A stretch of 64,000 nucleotides of DNA from Pseudomonas sp. ABC1 (GTDB taxonomy: Bacteria > Pseudomonadota > Gammaproteobacteria > Pseudomonadales > Pseudomonadaceae): contig NZ_CP058349.1 of the NCBI RefSeq assembly GCF_013395055.1, positions 1,054,001 through 1,118,000 of the forward strand, written 5' to 3'. The translations under genes were made by a program, and so were the position numbers. Shown piece after piece: positions 26,251-34,448 of this stretch; the first letter of the stretch is position 1, and each line of letters starts with the position of its first letter. The notes under the pieces were generated by a model. That model ran no database searches. It saw only the letters and a list, made by a program, of their open reading frames with translations, and was not told the DNA's origin.

Positions 26251-27726
26251 TCAGAAATTTCGCCTCAGCATCAGGCTCGCTTCCGTCTGCCGGAAGCCGA
26301 AGGCCCAATCGATATTGCTGTGATTGATGCTGTGGCGCAGGCGCAGCTCGGGGGTGAGCCCTGCGACCTGCCAACCATTGGCACCCACACTGAGGATATA
26401 GACCTGCTGCTTGTCGTGCCGCCGTCCGCCGAGGAAGAAGTCGTAGGCATCGTTGCGGCTTTCCCGGTAGATGCCCAGTGCGTTGACGAATAGCCCGGCG
26501 CTGCCGGCAAAGGCATGGTAGACGCCGCCACGCACGGCCCATTCGCGGCTGCTGGCCTGGTCCACTTCGTACTTCTTGCGGGTGAGATTGACGCCGCCGT
26601 ACAAGCTGGTGCCGGCGCTGGCAGAGAAGGAGGCGGACAACCCCCACTGATACTGTTTGTAGTCAGCGCCGGTCAGCAGACCCTTGGAGGTGTATTCGTA
26701 GCGCTTGGCATCCAGGCTGGTGCCGACCTGCCAGCGGCGGCTCAGGGAGCGGCGCCATTCCGCTTGCAGTCCATGGGCCAGGTAATCGCTGGCACGATTG
26801 CGGTAGTAATGCTCCACATAGGGCGTGAGCGTGACACTGTCGCGAGCATTCAGATACTGGTAGCCCGCCTGCAGGATCGCCAGGTTGTTGCTGTAGTCCC
26901 TGACCCTGGAGGTCGTGGACGGATTGGTCTCTGAATAGTAGTTGCCGTAGCTGAGCGGACGCAGTTGCAGGTTGTGGTTACCGACTAGATTGAAACGGCG
27001 CTGTAGCGACAGCTCGTAGTTGACTAGTTCCGAATCGATGGCCTCGGGCATCTTCTGTCTGATATAGCAGTGGCTGCCGATCCAGGAAGCGCAACGCTGG
27101 TAACCATTACCTTGGTTGATATTGTCGTTATAACCCCAGCCCAGCGCCGCACTGCCATGCCAGTCGGCACGGATATCCAGTGCCTGGCGATATTGCTGCA
27201 CCAACATCCGGGCCTGCTCGGGCAGGCCCATGGCCAACACCCGCTCAAAACCTTTGCCTGCACGTTTTTCCTGATAGTCCTCGAACCACAACCGGGCCAG
27301 CTCCAGTTGGATACGAGTGTCCAGCGGCTCTTGCTCACTGGCCAGCTCCATCAGCCTGAGCGCCTGCGGATATGTGCCCTGGAAACGGGCGTACAAGCTT
27401 TCCGCCATGTTAGCCAGCCCCGGGCGATGCCCCGACAGGGCACGGTAACGCTCGATAAACTCCGGCAACTGGCTCCACTGCTGGGTATTGATGGCGACAT
27501 AGATGGCTGGAGTCAGCGCCTCCAGCGTGCTAGGCACCTGGTAGCGCCGGCCCTCATACATCAAGGTACCGGGCGGCGCCGCCAGCACCTCCTCGGCCTG
27601 GGTCTTCTGCTCGATGCTGCGGCGGGTCTGTTCCTGCAAGAACAGCGTATCGTCGTCGTCCGCCCAGGCACCTGGCACAACAAGTCCCGCCAGAAGCAGA
27701 CAGGCCGCCCTGAAATGGCATGGCAT
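26251..27726 (-). CDS. Slam outer-membrane translocon (type XI secretion, DUF560)
   Basis: Surface lipoprotein assembly modulator homologue of 491 residues with a signal peptide ending PGAWA-DD. It has an N-terminal periplasmic TPR-like region (about 60-190, with QALRLMELASEQEPLDTRIQLELARLWF split across helices) and a C-terminal beta-barrel (about 195-491). The barrel opens with WHGSAALGWGYNDNINQG and ends in the typical terminal Phe (SLMLRRNF). Slam proteins move TbpB-barrel cargo across the outer membrane (family knowledge). The gene is last in an operon with a soluble cargo and its TonB receptor. A GTG 60 bases upstream is an alternative start. Confidence 0.88.
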   Translation of the reverse strand: MPCHFRAACLLLAGLVVPGAWADDDDTLFLQEQTRRSIEQKTQAEEVLAAPPGTLMYEGRRYQVPSTLEALTPAIYVAINTQQWSQLPEFIERYRALSGHRPGLANMAESLYARFQGTYPQALRLMELASEQEPLDTRIQLELARLWFEDYQEKRAGKGFERVLAMGLPEQARMLVQQYRQALDIRADWHGSAALGWGYNDNINQGNGYQRCASWIGSHCYIRQKMPEAIDSELVNYELSLQRRFNLVGNHNLQLRPLSYGNYYSETNPSTTSRVRDYSNNLAILQAGYQYLNARDSVTLTPYVEHYYRNRASDYLAHGLQAEWRRSLSRRWQVGTSLDAKRYEYTSKGLLTGADYKQYQWGLSASFSASAGTSLYGGVNLTRKKYEVDQASSREWAVRGGVYHAFAGSAGLFVNALGIYRESRNDAYDFFLGGRRHDKQQVYILSVGANGWQVAGLTPELRLRHSINHSNIDWAFGFRQTEASLMLRRNF

Positions 27727-27834
27727 AAATGATTTCCGCAATAACAGTGCGTCATTTAGAATGGAGACCGGCGAACCGGCCTCCACAGGTAGCTCCCCAA
27801 GCGATACCGAACGAGACTCATCCGGCGTCGCCCT

Positions 27835-27879
27835 GTTTGACGCTCTCCGCTGGTGGCCGCCAGTGGAGAGTGGTCAAAC
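27835..27879. repeat. Interrupted hairpin between cargo and Slam genes
   Basis: Nested arms GTTTGAC/GTCAAAC, CTCTCC/GGAGAG and CTGG/CCAG form a long stem with small bulges immediately after the cargo stop codon. No T-run follows on the transcribed strand. It could partly terminate transcription or protect the cargo mRNA, giving more cargo than Slam (inference). Confidence 0.5.
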
Positions 27880-27880
27880 C

Positions 27881-28834
27881 TCAGGGGATGATGTCGCCGT
27901 TGCCGTTGTAGCTGCCGCCGAAGGCTACGTGATCAGTTGTAGAACCGCCTTTGTAGATACCAGCTAAAGCTTCAGCACCATTGTAGAATTGTCCCTCAAT
28001 AGCACTACCTTGACTGAATCGGCCATTGCTGTGGATATCCGTGCCAGCGAAGTTCACGATATCGGCCCCAGTTGCACTATAGCGACTGATCGAACCAGTG
28101 ATATCACCAGTAGCAGTGGTGGGATCGTAGTTAGCCGTTAGCACACCGGTATACAGATCTGGAGAGTTAGGCTGGTTATTGCCATAGCCACTTGTAGTTT
28201 CTCCGGTACGGCGAATACCTACTACGTTGTACTCAACATCTACCAGCTCAGGCGTAGCAGCTACGGCATTATCACCTACATACCAGACAGTGCGATCAGC
28301 GCTGCTCATATTCAGGTTGGTGCTAGGACTGGTAGTCGGGCTGTTCTGCGGAGACCACTCACCAAAGTACACACCCTGGCCCAATGCATAAGCCTGGTTG
28401 GCAGTAGCTGGATTGGCGTCATGGTCACGCTTGACCTGGCCAATCACCAACCCACCGAATACCGGCATGGGAGCAGATGGCGTCATCACTTGGCGCAAGC
28501 TGGAAATATCCGCAGTGGCGTTGGCAGTGCTCTTCCAGACTTGGGCGATAGTCACCGCAGTACCCGGCTGCTTCGCCCAACGGTCACCGTTGCTATCGGC
28601 CACACCATTGGTGGCCTGAGCGATCGGCGCCTGCAACAGATCGGCATAACCGGAATAAGGTGCCGAACCCGTGCTGCTGAATGCCAGGCCCGAATACCCA
28701 GGAGTACCACCCGGGGCGATATTGGAAGAACCAATACTCACATGGGTGCTGGAAGCCCCGCCTACAGGTGCGGCAGAAACTGCACCCGAAACGGCCAAAG
28801 AAAGTGCTGCCAGAGTGAAAGCAAACTTCTTCAT
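27881..28834 (-). CDS. Slam-dependent secreted cargo, hemophilin-like, TbpB-type barrel
   Basis: A 317-residue exported protein. The signal peptide MKKFAFTLAALSLAVSGAVSA is followed by APVGG, and no cysteine occurs anywhere, so it is not a lipoprotein. The N-terminal part (about 30-180) is a putative ligand-binding domain. The C-terminal part (about 183-317) has the TbpB-barrel pattern: VWYVGDN, VEYNVVGI, LTANYDPTTATGDI, and IEGQFYNGAEALAGIY ending in AFGGSY. Such barrels are the Slam recognition unit (family knowledge). Soluble cargos of this layout are the hemophilins, which bind heme for a cognate TonB receptor. Heme binding here is inference; histidines are few (H31, H138, H268, H302). 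The ATG is preceded by GGAG eight bases away. Confidence 0.88.
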   Translation of the reverse strand: MKKFAFTLAALSLAVSGAVSAAPVGGASSTHVSIGSSNIAPGGTPGYSGLAFSSTGSAPYSGYADLLQAPIAQATNGVADSNGDRWAKQPGTAVTIAQVWKSTANATADISSLRQVMTPSAPMPVFGGLVIGQVKRDHDANPATANQAYALGQGVYFGEWSPQNSPTTSPSTNLNMSSADRTVWYVGDNAVAATPELVDVEYNVVGIRRTGETTSGYGNNQPNSPDLYTGVLTANYDPTTATGDITGSISRYSATGADIVNFAGTDIHSNGRFSQGSAIEGQFYNGAEALAGIYKGGSTTDHVAFGGSYNGNGDIIP

Positions 28835-28894
28835 ATATTTCTCCAATAAGAGAGTGGGTTGGTGAACACTGATTTTTATAAAAACCAGCAAAAA

Positions 28895-31800
28895 CTAGAA
28901 ATTTATTCCCGCCCCTAACATCAAGGTGCGGCCCGGGCCTGGTGTTGGTGACTTGGATAGTGGGTCGAGGTAATAACGATTGGTCACGTTCTCCACGGAC
29001 ATGCGCATATTTAAGCGATCATTGAACTGATAGTCTGCATAGATATCGATCAATTTCACCGGATCCCAGTAATAAGGCCGCAACAGGCCGTTATAAGCCT
29101 CACTTACACCCGCCTTCATCAGCCCATCCAGCTTGTCATTATCGGCCTTACTGTGATAACGCAGGCGAGTACCCAGGTCGAGTTTCTGGTTAAGTAATCG
29201 GGTACCCAGATCCAGTGTGACGGAGTACTCCGGCTGCAAACTGAGGAACGACATGGTGCTGGGGAAACCACCCGGCATGCATTCGGGAATGCGGTTGTAG
29301 CCAGGACTGAGTTGCACGGCATAATCCTTGTCGCACAGTTCCTGCTGCAGGTGATAGGTAATACCCAGATTGCCGTAGAAGCGCCCACTGTCAGCACGTC
29401 CCTGCAACTCGATACCGCGCATCACCTTGCGATCGAATTGAATGGCCTGCATGGTCAGTGCACGATCATAGAAGTCATGAATGATGTTATCGAAATAGCT
29501 GACCTTCACATCAGCCACTTGCAAGCTGGGTAGCAACCCACTGAAGTTGTAGGTGTAGCCTACTTCCCAAGACTCATTACGCTCAGGACTACCTAACTTG
29601 TCATTGACGAAAGCAGCACCTGCGTTATTGCGATCACCCGTTGCCGTTTCATACAAGCTCGGGAAACGTGCCATGCTGCCATAACGAATATAAGCCCTGG
29701 AGCGATCAGTCAACCGATAGGATGCTACCACCTGACCAGACCAGGCTTCTTCATGCCGCTTCTTCGGTCGCTTCCAGGGATCTGTGGCTGGAACCTGAAC
29801 AAAGGTTCCGAAGGGGTCACCGCCACCAAGCCCTTGATACTTGTTATAGCTGCCAGCAATTCCCTGTGGATTTTCCACCATTTCATCAGGATCAATGGAG
29901 CCATTATAAAATGGGTTCTGGTTACGATCCGCCTTGCCATCTACCAGTGGCACTGCTGCATACACGCCCCAGCGCTGAAGACCATCGGCCCCAACATATG
30001 GACTATTACTAGTTATATTATTTTCGAGTTTATAATCATTAAACTCATCATTGGCCGCCACATAAACTGCCGCCGCATTCCTATAATCATCATAGAGAGA
30101 ACCTGAGGTTGGCCGCCCAGCACTACGCCACGCCTGAGTGGCCGCACGGTTGGCTGCAGACAACGCAGCAATATTTGCCATCGTTGCGATTTCTTCATTA
30201 CTGACCAGTCGCTGATAAGAAATTTTCTGATGGGTATTGATGTAGTTCAATTTCCATTTTTCATCCTGATTGAGCCTGTGCTTATCCAGCTCCTCATCGA
30301 ATGCAGAGAATTCTCCATAACGTACTCCCGCACTGATTTGCAACCGTTCGGTAGCCTCCCACTCCAGATTCATACTGGCACCGTATTCGCGCCTATTACC
30401 TGAAGCCGGGCCAATCAGTCTATTGCCAAACAACCCCATCACCGGATCGAAGTCTGGCTTGGTCTCCTTTTGCACTTCATGTTGATAATCTGCAGCCACG
30501 GTCAACGCCAGCACATCATGCAACTGGAAACGGTTGCTTATATCAAAACCCGTGCGTTTCGAATTGCCAAATTGGGAAGTTCCCATCTGCACATTGTATT
30601 GGCCGTCGGTATTGGGTTGGCGAACGGGCATGGGGACGCCACAGGACGTGCCGAGCGTTCTGCATTGCCACTCAGACAGTACCCATGTATCCCACGCCCT
30701 GTCTGCTCGCTGTACTTGATAGGTATAGTCACCGTTCTGGTAACGTTCACTATCGCTGTTGGTATGCCAAAGTGCCATTTCCAGGTCGATCAAATCAGAA
30801 CCTGTCGGTTTCCATTCATACCCCAGTCGATAAACATCCTGCTTGATCACCGTATTAGGGAAAGGATAACTAAGGCGCTGCCTGGCCTGTTCAATATAAC
30901 CATTGACCTCGGTATCCCACAGCACATTGCTGATCATGGCGTTTGGCGTTTCGGCAAATTCAAAGTCATTGCGGCTGTAGCTGAACGACAGTTTGCGATC
31001 ATCACCCAGGTAGAAGTTGCTTTTCAGCAGCAGGCTTTCCAGTTCTTGGCTCGTATAAGACACCTCCCAGCCGGGCTCATACACTTTTGCCGACTGTGGA
31101 TAAAGGCTGTCCAGACCACTGCGTTGGTAATTCCCCAACGCATCGTAACTGGCGCCTCGCCCCTCGAAGTTTCCCGCCCCCTTCTTGCCGGCAAAATAGT
31201 TGCCACGTTCCACGTAGCTATAGGCCGCTAACAGATCCACTGTTTCATGCTTGAATGCAGCAGCAATAAAGAGCTTGTTGTCATCCAGGTTGAACAGATC
31301 GACGTCACTCTTCTTCCGGCGGCTGGCCTGTGGCTCATAAAACCCAACCCCTGCAACGCTAAACGGACCGAGGCCAGCAGCACCCGAAATATCCCGGTAG
31401 TCCATACCTTCATACTGGAACGGGTCAGCCATGTTCGGCTTGACCGAGTTGCTGGCAGTTCCGCCCTTGATTTCCAGTCCCCAGTTCTTGTCATCCTTGA
31501 TGATGTCGTCCGCTTCGATAGTGCGGATCTGCACCGAGCCACCCACGCCACTCTTGACCCCGCGGGTCATGGAAGGCCCCTTTTCCACATGTATGCTGCG
31601 AAAGAGGTTGGGATCGACATAGCTGCGGTTGGTAACGCCCTGCATGTTCATCCAGACATCGGTGGTCTGTACGGTACCGTCCACCGTGACCGGGATACGG
31701 CCGTTGCCCTGCATGCCTCGAATGTTCGGCGTCAGCGCCGAGCCGTTGCGGTTATCGCTGTTGAACACACCGTTCATGCCGGAGAAGACATCGCCAACAG

Positions 31801-32068
31801 ATACGCCGTGATAGCGCTCCAGTTGCTTGCGATCGATGTAGAGGTTGGAGATGTCCTTGTCGTAGATGTCGTCATGACCTTTTTCGTCTTCGGTACGATA
31901 GTCCGCCTGAACTTCCAGGGGTAATAGCTCCTCGACATCTTTCGACTGGATAACTGCATCCGTGGCAGATTCTGTTGGCACCCCTTGCCGATCACTGGCA
32001 AAACCACCCGGGCTGACCAGCCAGAGCGTCGAAATGATGAACGCCAGTTTTTTCGGCGTGAACGGCAT
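28895..32068 (-). CDS. Large TonB-dependent receptor paired with the Slam cargo (HphR-like)
   Basis: Outer-membrane receptor of 1057 residues with a signal peptide (PFTPKKLAFIISTLWLVSPGGFA), a possible TonB box (ELLPLEVQA), a plug (NLYIDRKQLERYHGVSVGDVFSG, IHVEKGPSMTRGVKSGVGGSV) and a long barrel ending LGAGINF. It is larger than most siderophore or heme receptors, with long surface loops. The heme-receptor FRAP/NPNL pattern is not clear; ARFPSLYE and GSPERNESWEVG occupy the equivalent place. Base composition is visibly more AT-rich than the flanking genes, suggesting transfer. The start at 32068 follows AGGGGA; a further ATG at 32146 would add 26 residues that also look hydrophobic. Confidence 0.88.
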   Translation of the reverse strand: MPFTPKKLAFIISTLWLVSPGGFASDRQGVPTESATDAVIQSKDVEELLPLEVQADYRTEDEKGHDDIYDKDISNLYIDRKQLERYHGVSVGDVFSGMNGVFNSDNRNGSALTPNIRGMQGNGRIPVTVDGTVQTTDVWMNMQGVTNRSYVDPNLFRSIHVEKGPSMTRGVKSGVGGSVQIRTIEADDIIKDDKNWGLEIKGGTASNSVKPNMADPFQYEGMDYRDISGAAGLGPFSVAGVGFYEPQASRRKKSDVDLFNLDDNKLFIAAAFKHETVDLLAAYSYVERGNYFAGKKGAGNFEGRGASYDALGNYQRSGLDSLYPQSAKVYEPGWEVSYTSQELESLLLKSNFYLGDDRKLSFSYSRNDFEFAETPNAMISNVLWDTEVNGYIEQARQRLSYPFPNTVIKQDVYRLGYEWKPTGSDLIDLEMALWHTNSDSERYQNGDYTYQVQRADRAWDTWVLSEWQCRTLGTSCGVPMPVRQPNTDGQYNVQMGTSQFGNSKRTGFDISNRFQLHDVLALTVAADYQHEVQKETKPDFDPVMGLFGNRLIGPASGNRREYGASMNLEWEATERLQISAGVRYGEFSAFDEELDKHRLNQDEKWKLNYINTHQKISYQRLVSNEEIATMANIAALSAANRAATQAWRSAGRPTSGSLYDDYRNAAAVYVAANDEFNDYKLENNITSNSPYVGADGLQRWGVYAAVPLVDGKADRNQNPFYNGSIDPDEMVENPQGIAGSYNKYQGLGGGDPFGTFVQVPATDPWKRPKKRHEEAWSGQVVASYRLTDRSRAYIRYGSMARFPSLYETATGDRNNAGAAFVNDKLGSPERNESWEVGYTYNFSGLLPSLQVADVKVSYFDNIIHDFYDRALTMQAIQFDRKVMRGIELQGRADSGRFYGNLGITYHLQQELCDKDYAVQLSPGYNRIPECMPGGFPSTMSFLSLQPEYSVTLDLGTRLLNQKLDLGTRLRYHSKADNDKLDGLMKAGVSEAYNGLLRPYYWDPVKLIDIYADYQFNDRLNMRMSVENVTNRYYLDPLSKSPTPGPGRTLMLGAGINF

Positions 32069-32144
32069 TGCAATCCCCTCCCCAAGAAAGCCCAGGACGA
32101 TGACCAGGCCGATTGCAAACAGTGGCCAGCCAGGATGGCAGACC

Positions 32145-32166
32145 ACAAATAAGAATCAATATTCTT
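32145..32166. promoter_or_regulatory. Fur-box-like palindrome upstream of the Slam-linked receptor
   Basis: AAGAAT-CAAT-ATTCTT at 32151-32166 is a perfect 6+6 inverted repeat; with its left flank it matches the 19-base Fur consensus at about 12 positions. It lies some 80-100 bases before the receptor ATG, where iron control of a heme or iron uptake operon would be expected. Confidence 0.45.
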
Positions 32167-32189
32167 TAGGAAGAAGGCACGGATGCCCT

Positions 32190-32203
32190 ATGACAATTAT
32201 CAA
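32190..32203 (-). promoter_or_regulatory. Second copy of the 14-mer TTGATAATTGTCAT
   Basis: Read on the receptor's strand, this is identical over 14 bases to the FNR/Dnr-type box at 21352. It lies 122 bases before the receptor start. It matches the FNR-type consensus at nine of ten fixed positions. The Fur consensus match here is weaker (11 of 19). Confidence 0.45.
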
Positions 32204-32220
32204 CAGTCAGGGCAATGAGC

Positions 32221-32269
32221 TGGAGGCTGGAGGCTGGAGACTGGAGACTGGAGACTGGAGACTGGAGAC
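32221..32269. repeat. Seven-copy heptanucleotide tandem repeat
   Basis: Seven perfect 7-base units: two TGGAGGC then five TGGAGAC. It is non-coding, between dapB and the receptor promoter. Runs of this GGAAGCTGGAGACTGG-like type recur between Pseudomonas genes. Copy number may vary between strains. Confidence 0.85.
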
Positions 32270-32278
32270 GATCAGTGT

Positions 32279-32310
32279 GCTCGACGGAGCGTTCACTCCG
32301 TCGAGCTTTT
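32279..32310 (+). terminator. 11-bp hairpin with T-run between dapB and the receptor
   Basis: GCTCGACGGAG (32279-32289) and CTCCGTCGAGC (32296-32306) form a perfect stem with a 6-base loop, followed on the plus strand by TTTT. Both neighbouring genes run on the minus strand, where the hairpin lacks a T-run. It may still end dapB transcription weakly, or be a displaced terminator from an earlier arrangement. Confidence 0.55.
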
Positions 32311-32343
32311 ATTGCAGTTGCAGGTGTCAGACGCCGAATGGCT

Positions 32344-33144
32344 TCACAGCCCCAACACGTCCTGCATGTCGTACAGCCCGGCAGGACGGCCCTGGAGCCA
32401 GAGTGCGGCGCGTACGGCGCCCTTGGCGAAGGTCATGCGGCTGGAGGCCTTGTGGGTGATCTCGACACGTTCGCCATCCGCGGCGAACAACACGGTATGG
32501 TCACCGACCACATCACCCGCCCGCACGGTGGCGAAACCGATAGTCTCGCGCTCACGGGCGCCGGTCTGGCCTTCGCGACCGTAGACCGCGACTTTCTGCA
32601 GGTCGCGACCGAGGGCATTGGCCACCACCTCGCCCATGCGCAGCGCGGTACCGGAAGGCGCATCGACCTTGTGCCGGTGGTGGGCTTCGATGATCTCGAT
32701 ATCCACCTCGTCACCCAGCACCCGTGCAGCGGTGTCCAGCAGCTTCAGGCAGAGGTTGACCCCCACGCTGAAATTGGCGGCGAAGACGATGGGAATCTCT
32801 TTCGCCGCCTCGGCCAACCGTTGTTTTTCCTCGACACTGAAACCCGTGGTGCCAATGACCATGGCCTTGCCTGCCTGCCGGCAGATTTCAAGGTTCTTCA
32901 GGGTCACGCTGGGATGGGTAAAGTCGATCAACACGTCGAAATCGGCGGCTACCGCGCCAAGATCACCGACCAGTGCCACTTCCACCTTGCCAAGCCCTGC
33001 GATCTCACCGGCATCGGCACCGATCAGGCTACTGTCTGGACGGTCGATGGCGGCGCTCAGTTGCGCACCATCGGCCTGCCGCACGGCCTCGATCAGAATC
33101 CGGCCCATGCGCCCGGCGGCACCGGTCACTGCTATTCGTTGCAT
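32344..33144 (-). CDS. dapB: 4-hydroxy-tetrahydrodipicolinate reductase
   Basis: A 266-residue enzyme of lysine and meso-diaminopimelate synthesis, NAD(P)H-dependent, cytoplasmic. The nucleotide-binding motif GAAGRMGR is at residues 8-15, and the catalytic and binding block HHRHKVDAPSGTAL is in the C-terminal half. The ATG at 33144 gives the family start MQRIAVTG. It follows dnaJ with a 60-base gap, the conserved order; the carAB genes that usually come next are absent and the Slam operon is there instead. Confidence 0.97.
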   Translation of the reverse strand: MQRIAVTGAAGRMGRILIEAVRQADGAQLSAAIDRPDSSLIGADAGEIAGLGKVEVALVGDLGAVAADFDVLIDFTHPSVTLKNLEICRQAGKAMVIGTTGFSVEEKQRLAEAAKEIPIVFAANFSVGVNLCLKLLDTAARVLGDEVDIEIIEAHHRHKVDAPSGTALRMGEVVANALGRDLQKVAVYGREGQTGARERETIGFATVRAGDVVGDHTVLFAADGERVEITHKASSRMTFAKGAVRAALWLQGRPAGLYDMQDVLGL

Positions 33145-33169
33145 AGAGTCAGCTCCAAGCTGCAAGCCT

Positions 33170-33195
33170 CAAGCTGCAAACCCTCTTGCAGCTTG
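33170..33195. repeat. 10-bp hairpin between dnaJ and dapB
   Basis: CAAGCTGCAA (33170-33179) and TTGCAGCTTG (33186-33195) make a perfect stem with a 6-base loop. It belongs to the AGCTTGCAG-type simple repeats seen between genes in this genus. No T-run, so terminator function is doubtful. Confidence 0.5.
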
Positions 33196-33204
33196 CAGCA
33201 ATTG

Positions 33205-34326
33205 TCATACGTCGCCGAAGAAGCGCTTCACACCCTCGAACCAACCACTGGCCTTGGGTGAGTGGGAGTCGTCGCCGTCGAGGGTCTTGCGGAACTCTTC
33301 GAGCAGCTCACGCTGACGCTTGTTCAGATTGACCGGCGTCTCCACCGCGACACGGCACATCAGGTCGCCAGCGCCACCGCCACGCACCGGCGCGACACCC
33401 TTGCCACGCAGGCGGAACAGCTTGCCGGTCTGGGTGCCTTCCGGAATCTTCAGCTTGACCCGGCCATCCAGGGTCGGCACTTCCAGTTCGCCCCCCAGGG
33501 CAGCATCGGCAAAGCTGATCGGTACATCGCAGTACAGGTGCTTGCCGTCGCGCTGGAAGATCGCATGCTCGCGCACACTGACCACCACATACAGATCGCC
33601 GGCAGGCCCACCCAGGGAGCCAGCCTCGCCTTCCCCCGACAGGCGGATGCGGTCACCGGTATCAACACCTGCCGGCACCTTGACCGACAGGGTTTTCTGC
33701 TCTTCCACGCGGCCATGACCGTGGCAGCTGCCACAGGGGTCGGTGATCATCTTGCCGGTGCCATGGCAACGCGGGCAGGTCTGCTGCACCGAGAAGAAGC
33801 CCTGCTGCATGCGCACCTGGCCAATGCCGTTACAGGTGGTACAGGTGACCGGACTGGTGCCTTTCTTGGCGCCGGAGCCATCGCAGGTCTTGCAGTTGAC
33901 CAGCGTGGGCACACGAATGGTGACCGTGGTGCCGCGTACGGCCTCTTCCAGGTTCAGTTCGAGTGTGTAGCGCAGGTCGCTGCCGCGCTGCGGTCCGCCA
34001 CGTTGGCCGCCGCGCTGGCCGCCGAAGAAATCACTGAATACATCGCCGAAGATATCGGAGAAATTGGCGCCGCCGTGGCCACCGCCACCGCCCATCTGCG
34101 GATCGACACCGGCATGGCCATACTGGTCATAGGCGGCGCGCTTGCTCGCATCGGAGAGCACTTCGTAGGCTTCGTTGGCTTCCTTGAATTTCTCTTCCGC
34201 ATCTTTGTCATCCGGGTTGCGATCCGGGTGGAATTTCATCGCCAGACGCCGGTAGGCCTTCTTCAGCTCCGCCTCGCTGGCACCGCGCTCGACGCCGAGC
34301 ACCTCGTAATAGTCACGCTTTGCCAT
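33205..34326 (-). CDS. dnaJ: Chaperone protein DnaJ
   Basis: A 373-residue class A J-protein that delivers substrates to DnaK and stimulates its ATPase. The J domain (1-70) carries HPD, followed by a Gly/Phe-rich linker (about 75-115). The zinc-binding region has four CxxCxGxG-type repeats: CKTCDGSG, CTTCNGIG, CPRCHGTG and CGSCHGHG. The C-terminal substrate-binding domain is complete. It is downstream of dnaK with a 122-base gap containing a REP-like hairpin. Confidence 0.98.
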   Translation of the reverse strand: MAKRDYYEVLGVERGASEAELKKAYRRLAMKFHPDRNPDDKDAEEKFKEANEAYEVLSDASKRAAYDQYGHAGVDPQMGGGGGHGGANFSDIFGDVFSDFFGGQRGGQRGGPQRGSDLRYTLELNLEEAVRGTTVTIRVPTLVNCKTCDGSGAKKGTSPVTCTTCNGIGQVRMQQGFFSVQQTCPRCHGTGKMITDPCGSCHGHGRVEEQKTLSVKVPAGVDTGDRIRLSGEGEAGSLGGPAGDLYVVVSVREHAIFQRDGKHLYCDVPISFADAALGGELEVPTLDGRVKLKIPEGTQTGKLFRLRGKGVAPVRGGGAGDLMCRVAVETPVNLNKRQRELLEEFRKTLDGDDSHSPKASGWFEGVKRFFGDV

Positions 34327-34364
34327 AAGTCTTCAACACCTTTGAAACCTCTCCTCCCCAGACA

Positions 34365-34395
34365 CGCCAACGCGGGAGCAAGCTCCCGCGTGGCG
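34365..34395. repeat. REP-like palindrome between dnaK and dnaJ
   Basis: CGCGGGAG-CAAG-CTCCCGCG (34371-34390) is a perfect 8-bp stem, extended by CGCCA/TGGCG after a one-base bulge. It is typical of Pseudomonas repetitive extragenic palindromes and may reduce dnaJ expression relative to dnaK. Confidence 0.65.
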
Positions 34396-34448
34396 GATGT
34401 GGCCCTGGTGCATGCACCGGGGCCGGAACAACACAGGCAAGCCTCGGC

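Noticed and set aside
27881..28834. Slam cargo as a surface lipoprotein (TbpB-like)
   Set aside because: There is no cysteine in the protein, hence no lipobox; it should be released as a soluble protein.
32221..32269. Possible CRISPR-like array
   Set aside because: Units are 7 bases with no spacers; it is a simple tandem repeat, and no cas genes are present.
32279..32310. Simple dapB terminator
   Set aside because: The T-run is on the plus strand, whereas dapB is transcribed on the minus strand; kept as a hairpin of uncertain use.
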